Shown here piece by piece: positions 57,678 through 64,000 of a stretch of 64,000 nucleotides of DNA. Below the pieces are notes generated by a model. That model saw only the letters and a list, made by a program, of their open reading frames with translations. It was not told the origin of the DNA and ran no database searches. Origin of the DNA: Hyalangium versicolor (lineage in GTDB: Bacteria > Myxococcota > Myxococcia > Myxococcales > Myxococcaceae); contig NZ_JAHXBF010000004.1 of assembly GCF_020103695.1 (NCBI RefSeq), positions 186,001 through 250,000 of the forward strand, written 5' to 3'. The position numbers and the translations under genes are program-made. The stretch's first letter is position 1. The number at the start of each line of letters is the position of its first letter.

Positions 57678-58543
57678 TGAACGCGGCTCCAGGTTCGCAT
57701 GAGCTCAAGGACGACCTTTCGCTGACCGGCAAGCGAGAGGTGCAGGCCATCCTCCGTGAAGAGCTCAGGCGATGGAGATGCGCCGAAGGCCGCAAAGAGG
57801 TCGACCGTGGGCTCCTCGAGGGCACGGATGGCCTCCGCGACACGGCGGACGTCCTCGTTGCGGAAGTGGACTCCGAAGCGGGAAAGCCCCCAGTGCTTCG
57901 ACGCGCGATCCTCAAGGACCGGGGGTGGCGTCATCCACAGGCGACGTGCCTGCGTCCCCTGTGCAGCACGGGAGCGAAGCTCCTCAAGGTTGCGCGCAGT
58001 CTCACGGGCGTCAACGAGAGTCTTGCCCGCGTTCGGGCCTTGAGTCCGCGCGTCATTCACGCCGATGAAGAAGATGATCCAATCCGGCTCCTGGATGAGG
58101 GCGTTCCCTATCCGCACCAACCCATGCGTGGTCGTCTCACCACCTACAGCATTGATGGCCACTGAGACATCATCATGGGGACGCTGAGCAGCCACCAGCT
58201 CCTGGAGAATGACCGCCCAAGATTGAGGATCTGCCGTGTGACTGTCGCCGAACGTGACAATGCGTGCGCTCTTGCGCAACGGTAGTTTTTCCAGCATCCG
58301 GCTGAACTCGGGTTCCGCGAGCAGCCCCTGTGCGGCTTCTCTTGCGCCCTTCTGGCTCTGAGCGAGCTCGGCGCGGTACGTCTCCAGCTCGAGGCCGAGC
58401 AAGGCGGCGCACGTCTCGGCAGATACTTTGCCGCCGCCCGGAAGCGACGAGACGGTCCTCTCCGGTTGAAGGACTTTCACGAGCCAGCGCCTCTGTTCAG
58501 TTGACCATTCCATGTGCTCCATCTCCGGCGATTGGGGAGGCAT
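57674..58543 (-). CDS. SGNH/GDSL hydrolase
   Basis: A 289-aa protein if started at ATG 58543; the reading frame extends to TTG 58594, and ATG 58513 is a further option. Block I is ARIVTFGDSHTADPQSW (Ser in GDSH), block III WIIFFIGVNDARTQ (Gly-x-Asn-Asp) and block V EDGLHLSLAGQRKV (Asp-x-x-His), so the catalytic set is complete. No signal peptide. It hydrolyses an ester or acts on acylated sugars or lipids; substrate unknown. Upstream gene of the NmrA-like enzyme in a two-gene operon. Confidence 0.85.
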   Translation of the reverse strand: MPPQSPEMEHMEWSTEQRRWLVKVLQPERTVSSLPGGGKVSAETCAALLGLELETYRAELAQSQKGAREAAQGLLAEPEFSRMLEKLPLRKSARIVTFGDSHTADPQSWAVILQELVAAQRPHDDVSVAINAVGGETTTHGLVRIGNALIQEPDWIIFFIGVNDARTQGPNAGKTLVDARETARNLEELRSRAAQGTQARRLWMTPPPVLEDRASKHWGLSRFGVHFRNEDVRRVAEAIRALEEPTVDLFAAFGASPSPELFTEDGLHLSLAGQRKVVLELMRTWSRVQ

Positions 58544-58594
58544 AGAGGTACCGGACAGGGACCGCACGGTCAGCTCGCGTTGCCCCGCGGCCAA

Positions 58595-59197
58595 ACCCTT
58601 GAAATGACTCCTTCCTTTCGCAGCGGCGAGTGACTTGCTCAGGTTCCACGCCCAAACGCGCAGGGGTCGTGCTCGCGGAGGCCCGTGATCGTCAGGCCAT
58701 CAGCCGTCATTGGGGAATGAGACATAGGTCCGTGGCCGTCGCGGCGAGCAGGTGCAGGACACCGCTCTGGTTCACTACCGTGCGCGTCCCCTCTAGGGGA
58801 CAAGGAAGGCCTCGGGCTCGACATCGAACTCGGGGCCTTCTTGCTTTGGGTCATTCATCTGCGGCAGCGCCGGCGTGCGACGGCCCCCTACCGCGCCACC
58901 CATGGGAGGGCGGCCTGGGCAGGCGTGTACCTCAGCCCTCGTTCTCAGAGGGTGGCGCCTTGAAAGCGGCGGGTTGCTCTGTGTAGAAGCGGCGGGAATC
59001 CAACCTGCTGCTCGGAGTTTCTGGCGAGAGCGATCCAACTCGGTCGAGCGCCGTTTCCGTTAATTCGTGGCGGGCGCTCTGCCACAGACATCACCTTTCC
59101 GCTCTTCGTGCGCGACTCCCTGGCGTGGACGGAGACCTCGGGAGCGCGCGTGTACCTGGTCTTCGCGGCGCACGGGCTGAGCTGATGCCTCTGGCTC
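58595..59197. other. region without an intact gene, with a C-terminal gene remnant
   Basis: About 600 bases between the SGNH gene start and the end of the leftward repeat-protein gene. On the plus strand, 59089-59185 reads DITFPLFVRDSLAWTETSGA then RVYLVFAAHGLS and a stop, like the end of a beta-rich protein with no start nearby; likely a 3' remnant. On the minus strand a 21-codon frame (MNDPKQEGPEFDVEPEAFLV plus P) ends near 58793 without a good ribosome-binding site. Nothing else supported. Confidence 0.4.
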
Positions 59198-59971
59198 TTA
59201 AGCCGAGGCCTCAGCGTCCTCGACCATGGAGAGTGGGTAGAGGGCTCGATGGCCGATGTTGGGGTAATACGCCGCGAGATAGAGTTCGCCTGCGATGGAC
59301 ACCCACGCGTGCGTGGCGGGCTCGGGCTGCTCCCAGAGCCAGGCTATTGCCTCCTCACGTGTGGCGAAGGATGCGATGGCAACGGGCGGCTCCACTTGCT
59401 TGAGCTCCGCGAGATAGTCATGGATATCGCGGTTCCGTGGCAGACGGCGGATGTTCGTCTTCCGATCATGAACCACGTCGTGAGAACGATCCCCAATCAA
59501 AATCCTGGCGGGATCGGGTGGATGCGGGTGGTTTTGGAGCCAGAACTCTGCCTCGCCTGGCGTCTCGAACCAGGCCACTACGAAAGGGGGACCATGAGAC
59601 TCCACATGCTTCAAGTACACATCCAAGGCTTGGTACTGGTTGGTCACAGAAACGAAGCGGATGGCTTCAAGGATGGCATGGATTCGAGCGGCCTCGCCAG
59701 CGGTTGTTGGCGGCTGAAGGAGTCTCTCGAAAAAACTCGCTGCGCTCTTCAGGCGGAGACTCAATCCTGTCAGGCCCTGCGGGGGAGGTTCAACGCTCTC
59801 CTGGAGATGATGCGAAAAATCCTCGAAGCGGTGACTCTGCCCAGTGGCGAAAATGAAGTCCAGGATGTCTCGCGCCAGCTCGAGGGTCCGCTTTTCATCG
59901 GGTGAAGGACCACCGCTCCACCGGATTCCGATGAGTTCATGAGCATCCGCCAGTTCAGAGAGTGTCGTCAC
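59198..59971 (-). CDS. unknown protein with two internal repeats
   Basis: A 257-aa cytoplasmic protein from GTG 59971, overlapping the lipoprotein gene stop (GTGA). The N-terminal ~120 residues are helical. Two similar units follow: PPFVVAWFETPGEAEFWLQN...ILIGDRSHDVVHDRKTNIRR and PPVAIASFATREEAIAWLWE...VSIAGELYLAAYYPNIGHRA. Each is a beta-alpha-beta unit with a xEAxxWL helix and a (I/A)GxxxxxxY strand. The architecture is familiar from myxobacterial accessory regions, but no function is known to me. Coupling to a lipoprotein suggests a two-gene cassette, possibly effector and partner. Confidence 0.7.
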   Translation of the reverse strand: MTTLSELADAHELIGIRWSGGPSPDEKRTLELARDILDFIFATGQSHRFEDFSHHLQESVEPPPQGLTGLSLRLKSAASFFERLLQPPTTAGEAARIHAILEAIRFVSVTNQYQALDVYLKHVESHGPPFVVAWFETPGEAEFWLQNHPHPPDPARILIGDRSHDVVHDRKTNIRRLPRNRDIHDYLAELKQVEPPVAIASFATREEAIAWLWEQPEPATHAWVSIAGELYLAAYYPNIGHRALYPLSMVEDAEASA

Positions 59972-60567
59972 GGCTCTTTCTCTACGGCGTAGGGCATGGG
60001 AGGAACCTCGGAGGAGACGAGAAGCACCGCCGGCACAAGAACCAGGGCAGAGCCTGCGCTGCCAACGATGACCACGGTGAAGGCTACCCCTGCGATGACG
60101 ATAACCGTCCCCAGCAAGAGCTCCTCGCGATGCCGTTTGAGCCAATCCACTGCTTTGTCAGTGACTGGGAACTTCACAGCATCGGCTTGCTCACGGAGCC
60201 GGCTGCAATCCAGATAGGCAGGCCTGCACCGGCTGCGGCATATCTCTGCCTTTGAGCCCGCACTTGCATGAGACCAATTGCGGCCTTTGAGACTCGCCTT
60301 GCACATCTCTTCACATTGCTCGCGCTCGTCCTCGCAGTCTCGGCTGAAGGATGCGTGGACGATCCTTCGCTCGGCACCTCCAGCTCTGGGGCGGTACGCA
60401 TACTGTGACAGGTCGAAGTTGCTGGCAGGGACCCAGGAATGGATCACCTGCCCATCTGCCGTCTCTTCGATGACCAGAGCGTACCTGGATAACTCTTGTG
60501 GGACTGACGGGCCAGTCCCTACATGCGAGGGAGTGCTACATGAGACGAGGAAGATGATAAGGCTCAT
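59968..60567 (-). CDS. lipoprotein with Cys-rich segment and C-terminal membrane segments
   Basis: A 199-aa protein from ATG 60567 (AGAGG site; ATG 60588 is an alternative). Lipoprotein signal MSLIIFLVSCSTPS. Middle section is charged with six Cys in CEDEREQCEEMCKAS and ICRSRCRPAYLDCSRL. The C-terminus has VDWLKRHREELLLGTVIVIA followed by about 35 hydrophobic residues, probably one hairpin or two membrane segments, and ends MPYAVEKEP. Outer- or inner-membrane tethering is uncertain because both a lipid anchor and membrane segments are present. Coupled to the repeat protein. A contact-delivered (Sit-like) lipoprotein is a speculation by analogy. Confidence 0.7.
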   Translation of the reverse strand: MSLIIFLVSCSTPSHVGTGPSVPQELSRYALVIEETADGQVIHSWVPASNFDLSQYAYRPRAGGAERRIVHASFSRDCEDEREQCEEMCKASLKGRNWSHASAGSKAEICRSRCRPAYLDCSRLREQADAVKFPVTDKAVDWLKRHREELLLGTVIVIAGVAFTVVIVGSAGSALVLVPAVLLVSSEVPPMPYAVEKEP

Positions 60568-60730
60568 CGCTGTGAGCCTCTGAAGCATCCATGTGGCACG
60601 CGCAGAAGAGGGAGGGCACCGGAGCATCGCCTGACGCTGCCACGGTGCGTACTTCCTCAGCAAGCGTCCATGCTGTGTCCCATGAGGTGGGGTAGTGCCC
60701 GGGGGGAGAGGTGCTTGCTCCTGCCGGAGA

Positions 60731-62074
60731 TCAGGGCACGGTGTCCTTGCGCGTAATCGAAGCGGCGCGGAAGCTGGACACCTTCGCGTCCACCTCGTTG
60801 GGCGATAGGAACGCGTCCTTCGCGAAGTAGATCCAATCCGCATCCTCGTAATAGGTGCGCGCGCTGCCGTTGCTCGTATCCAGTTCGATGAACCACAACT
60901 GGAAGGCCAGGTACTGGCCAATCGCCGGTGCGAACTGCGAGCCATGGCTCGCCCGCTGCACGCCGTCGATGAAGTACACCGTCCCCGCCGACGACACCTG
61001 CAACACCAGCGTGTGCCACCCGTCATGGCTCGCCGAGACCTTGCTCTCCGGGCTCGCCGCCTTGTTCTTGTCCCACGACGTCAGGAACATCGTGCTCGTG
61101 TTGCCCTGCCCCCAACCGCCGTTGGGCAGGTACTCGAAGTCCTGCTCCGAGTAGTTGGGATCGTTGTAGGACGTGATGGTGAAGAAGGTCTCCACCGGCT
61201 TGTCCGCCAGGAGGCGCGAGCCGCTCAGCGGCGTGTTGTTGAACCGGAACCGCGTCGCGTAGGTGCCGAAGCGGAACTTCTGGGCCTTCGAGAGCACCTC
61301 GGAATGCGACGTCCCGCCCGCCGTCCCGTTCGTGCTCGCCACCAACCGCATCAACCGGTTGCTCGTGCCACCGTCGCTCACCACCGAGATGTTCGAGGCC
61401 TTCCACTGGGCGCCGCCAACTCCGGGCGCTCCCTGGTACGAGCGCAAGGTCCACCGGTTCTGGAAGTCGGCCTCCGCCGCGCTCGAGTAGCTGAAGTCGT
61501 CGAAGAACTCTGCCGACACCGTTCCACCACCACTCGCGCTGGGAGGCGTGCCGCCACGCACTCCACCCAGGGCCGCCGAGCCCGCGTCGTGCACGGTGAT
61601 CTTGCTCCAGGCAGCGAGCGCGGTCTGCGTGCCGTAGGAGTAGTCATCCGTCTCGCTGACGGAGGCACCAAACGTGATGCCCAGATCGATGGGCACCGTC
61701 GTCGCTCCCGCCGCCAGGCTCCCTGCGGCACTGGTGAAGCGGACTTCCACGTACTGATCCGCTCCCGTGGCGGACACACTCCCGCTCGTCACCGTGAGGC
61801 CCGCGCAGTCCGCCGCCTTCCACCACCAGCACGCTGGCGTCGCGGTCCGGCCGTTGTTCGTGAACCAGTAGCGCACCACGATGCTGCTCAGGGGAATGGA
61901 GGCAGCGGTGTTGTTGCGCAACTGGATGCCCGCTTCGACGATGTCGTCGTTCGGTCCGGCGGCATTGTAGTTCTGATACAGAACCGTGAGGTCTGCGGTT
62001 CCCGCGAGGCTCTCGCCCGCAGGCACCATCAACGCAAACACGGCCAACAGGCTCGGCTTCCAGAATGTCTTCAT
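60731..62074 (-). CDS. secreted CBM3-GH16 glucanase
   Basis: A 447-aa exported enzyme with a signal peptide (LLAVFALMVPAGESLAG). The N-terminal ~155 residues (LTVLYQNYNAAGPNDDIVEA, IQLRNNTAASIPLSSIVVRY) are a CBM3 cellulose-binding module. After a Gly/Ser linker, residues about 190-430 form a jelly-roll of the GH16 type, with catalytic ExDxE in SEQDFEYLPNGGWG. Family GH16 cleaves beta-1,3 or beta-1,3-1,4 glucans; CBM3 anchors to cellulose or chitin. Start at ATG 62074 is set by the signal peptide; the ribosome-binding site is weak. Likely used for degrading cell walls or plant polymers. Confidence 0.85.
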   Translation of the reverse strand: MKTFWKPSLLAVFALMVPAGESLAGTADLTVLYQNYNAAGPNDDIVEAGIQLRNNTAASIPLSSIVVRYWFTNNGRTATPACWWWKAADCAGLTVTSGSVSATGADQYVEVRFTSAAGSLAAGATTVPIDLGITFGASVSETDDYSYGTQTALAAWSKITVHDAGSAALGGVRGGTPPSASGGGTVSAEFFDDFSYSSAAEADFQNRWTLRSYQGAPGVGGAQWKASNISVVSDGGTSNRLMRLVASTNGTAGGTSHSEVLSKAQKFRFGTYATRFRFNNTPLSGSRLLADKPVETFFTITSYNDPNYSEQDFEYLPNGGWGQGNTSTMFLTSWDKNKAASPESKVSASHDGWHTLVLQVSSAGTVYFIDGVQRASHGSQFAPAIGQYLAFQLWFIELDTSNGSARTYYEDADWIYFAKDAFLSPNEVDAKVSSFRAASITRKDTVP

Positions 62075-62138
62075 GATACGGGGATAAGAGGAAAGTCCGG
62101 GTCTTTTCGGGTTTTCCGTGTGTCCCCGTAGCGTTGGC

Positions 62139-63176
62139 TCACCGCACGTAGCGCTCGATCAGTGCCACCATCTCCTCCAACGAAGCGCTCGCGTGGGAGA
62201 GGCCCGCCTCCGTCACCGCACGCGGCATGCCGTACACCACGCAGGACTCGGGCGCCTCCGTCAGTACGTGGCCCCCCGCCGCACGGATGGCGCGCGCTCC
62301 CTCGAGCCCGTCATCCCCCATGCCCGTGAGCACCACCCCCACCGCGTCCGCCCCCCACCCCGCCGCCGCGCTCGCGAAGAGCACGTCCACGGAGGGGTGG
62401 TGCGGTGACTGCATCGGCACCCGGGAGAGCCGCGCCTGTGCGCTCTCTCCATCCCGCTCGACCCGCAGGTGCATGCCCGCCCGCGCCAGCACCGCCCGCC
62501 CTGGCCTCAGCTCCAGGCCGTCCGTGGCCTCCAGCACCTCCAGCGAGCTCAGGTTGTTGAGCCGCCGCGCCAGCGCCTCCGTGTAGCCCGCGGGAATGTG
62601 CAGCGCGAGCGCCAGCGGCGCGGGAAAGTCCCCAGGCAGCGTCGCCATCAACCGCGTCAGCGCGGCCGGGCCTCCCGTCGAAGTCCCCACCACCACCAGC
62701 TTCCGCGCCGTCGCCGGCTCCCTCGAAGCCTGGGGCTTTTCCACAGGCCGCGCCTCCGCCGCCGCGCGCACCTGAGCCCCCGCCGCCATCCGCACCTTGC
62801 TCACCAGCTCCGCGCCCAGCTCGTAGAGCCGCTCCGTGGCCAGCGCCGTGGGCTTGTGCACCAACTCCACCGCTCCCGCCTGGAGCGCGGCCACCGCCAG
62901 CTCGCTCTCCTCGTCCGCGCTGCTCACCACCACCACCCGCGGCGTGGCAGCCCCCGCCAGGGACTTCAGCACTCCCAGCCCGTCCAGTTGCGGCATCACC
63001 AGATCCAGCGTCACCACGTCCGGGCGCAGCGCGGCGATCTTCTCCAGCGCGTCCAGCCCGTCCCGCGCCGTGTCCACCACGCGGATGCCCTCCGCGGAGG
63101 ACAGCACCTGCCTCATGACCTTGCGCGCAAAAGCCGAGTCGTCCACGACCAGAACCTGGATGGGAGACGACGTCAT
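62139..63176 (-). CDS. cheB: CheB receptor methylesterase
   Basis: A 345-aa CheB. Receiver (about 1-125) with VLVVDDSAFARKVM, phospho-Asp in VVTLDLVMPQLDGLGV. Methylesterase (about 155-345) with Ser in VVVGTSTGGPAAL, His in ALALHIPAGY and Asp in LTGMGDDGLEGA. Start overlaps the cheR stop (4 bases). It differs clearly from the CheB at 24970-26031, so it belongs to a second chemosensory system that likely continues beyond the right edge. Confidence 0.93.
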   Translation of the reverse strand: MTSSPIQVLVVDDSAFARKVMRQVLSSAEGIRVVDTARDGLDALEKIAALRPDVVTLDLVMPQLDGLGVLKSLAGAATPRVVVVSSADEESELAVAALQAGAVELVHKPTALATERLYELGAELVSKVRMAAGAQVRAAAEARPVEKPQASREPATARKLVVVGTSTGGPAALTRLMATLPGDFPAPLALALHIPAGYTEALARRLNNLSSLEVLEATDGLELRPGRAVLARAGMHLRVERDGESAQARLSRVPMQSPHHPSVDVLFASAAAGWGADAVGVVLTGMGDDGLEGARAIRAAGGHVLTEAPESCVVYGMPRAVTEAGLSHASASLEEMVALIERYVR

Positions 63177-63997
63177 ACGCCCTCCTTGGGGCGAGTGTAG
63201 AAGAAGGCGCCGCGCCGCTCCTCGCAGTTCAACGCCGTGCCGAAGCGCAGCAGGGACTCGGAGGTGCCTACCACCAGGCTCCCGCCGGGCACCAGGGCCC
63301 GGGTCAACGACTCCGCCACGCGCCGCGAGGTGTCGTCCTGGAAGTAGATGAGGACGTTGCGGCAGAGAATCACGTCGAAGGTGCCCAGCGCGGCGATGGC
63401 CTCCGCGTCCACCAGGTTCATCCGGCGCCAATCCACCGCGGCGACAAGCTCCGAGCGGACCCGCGGCTTCCCATCCACCAACTCCAGGTACCGGCCCTCG
63501 ATGCCCGGAGGCAGCGCCCGCATCGCGCGCAGGTTGTGCTCCCCTGCCCGAGCCCGCTCCAACACCCGCTGGCTGTAGTCCGTCGCCAACAGGGACACGC
63601 CCTCCAGGACACCCCGCTGGTGGAGCATCATCGCCAGCGTGAGGGGTTCCTCCCCCGTGGAGCATGCCGCGCACCACACCCGCGGCCTCCGGCCCATTCG
63701 CACCGCGAGCGCCATCTCGTCCGAGATCACCTCCAGAGGCAGCGGATCCCGGAAGAAGTACGTCTCGTGCACCAGCAGCGCGTCCACGAGGGAATCCAGC
63801 GCGGCAGGCCCGCCCGGGTCGTACTTGAGAAAGCAGTAGTAGTCGTAGAGCGACTCGAAGCCCGCCTCCAGCGCTCGGGTGGAGACCTTGTCCGCCACGA
63901 GCTCCCGATCACCGGGCTCGTAGTGCAGCCCCGCGCGCTGCTCGACGAGCGACGTGATGATGGCGAAGACCTGTGGAGACAGCGGGAGCGAGGGCAT
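63173..63997 (-). CDS. cheR: CheR receptor methyltransferase
   Basis: A 274-aa CheR. VDALLVHETYFFRDPLPLEV, the SAM site RVWCAACSTGEEPLTLAMML and TFDVILCRNVLIYFQDD are all intact. No TPR tail, unlike the CheR at 19037-20569. ATG 63997 lies at the window end; the usual upstream cheW, cheA or receptor genes are not visible. Pairs with the adjacent cheB to set receptor methylation. Confidence 0.92.
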   Translation of the reverse strand: MPSLPLSPQVFAIITSLVEQRAGLHYEPGDRELVADKVSTRALEAGFESLYDYYCFLKYDPGGPAALDSLVDALLVHETYFFRDPLPLEVISDEMALAVRMGRRPRVWCAACSTGEEPLTLAMMLHQRGVLEGVSLLATDYSQRVLERARAGEHNLRAMRALPPGIEGRYLELVDGKPRVRSELVAAVDWRRMNLVDAEAIAALGTFDVILCRNVLIYFQDDTSRRVAESLTRALVPGGSLVVGTSESLLRFGTALNCEERRGAFFYTRPKEGV

Positions 63998-64000
63998 CAG

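Noticed and set aside
58730..58870. 21-codon minus-strand peptide frame (acidic)
   Set aside because: Considered as a small peptide or modified-peptide precursor, but there is no ribosome-binding site and no modification enzyme nearby.

Overview
The window looks like a chromosomal segment of a myxobacterium, probably of the Cystobacterineae (Archangium, Cystobacter, Stigmatella and relatives). The evidence is high GC with strong third-position G/C bias, dense genes, very many two-component and Ser/Thr kinases, a DUF2381 gene (a family first described as Myxococcus paralogs) coupled to a membrane Ser/Thr kinase, a Wsp-like chemosensory operon, many lipoproteins, and a remnant of geosmin synthase. 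I saw no tRNA, rRNA, CRISPR array or intact insertion sequence.

Layout. 86-9512: secreted CotH-like protein, thioredoxin-fold protein, CARDB-like secreted protein, a methyl-accepting chemotaxis protein and a large DUF3857/transglutaminase/TPR protein. 9580-13400: FG-GAP lipoprotein, MFS exporter and ABC exporter. 13566-14062: a ParD/ParE-like pair whose toxin seems to have lost its start codon. 14067-18405: universal stress protein, two small genes, an unknown membrane-anchored protein and a CrtI-family desaturase. 18567-26031: a tightly overlapped chemosensory operon cheW-cheR(TPR)-cheW-mcp-cheA(REC)-cheB, with the Wsp gene set but no adjacent WspR. 26000-36450: histidine kinases, a receiver protein, a sigma-54 activator, a porin-like protein and a lipoprotein beta-glucosidase. 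36444-45468: a frameshifted small gene, DUF2381 plus Ser/Thr kinase, a probable pseudokinase, a class III cyclase and a multi-sensor kinase. 45465-52386: three more histidine kinases, a small membrane peptide and a FIST sensor gene with a small overlapping partner.

52387-59200 is an accessory zone with decayed and rearranged DNA. It holds remnants of a lipoprotein gene and of geosmin synthase, a truncated gene coupled to an FAD monooxygenase, a divergent TetR regulator with a 25-bp palindromic operator, and a TetR reading frame that runs into the winged-helix C-terminus of an unrelated protein. The simplest reading is that a TetR/monooxygenase cassette was inserted between decaying genes. A Cys-rich lipoprotein, a second TetR, an NmrA-like oxidoreductase and an SGNH hydrolase follow. 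59198-60567 is a two-gene lipoprotein/repeat-protein cassette, 60731-62074 a CBM3-GH16 glucanase, and 62139-63997 a cheR-cheB pair that probably belongs to another chemosensory cluster running off the right edge.

Overall the segment is dominated by signal transduction: seven histidine kinases besides CheA, few dedicated response regulators, two complete or partial chemosensory systems, two Ser/Thr kinase-like proteins and a nucleotide cyclase. Large reading frames antisense to these genes are products of GC bias and are omitted. Translation starts were chosen from ribosome-binding sites, signal peptides and overlaps. Domain positions are approximate, and assignments rest on motif recognition, not on database searches.
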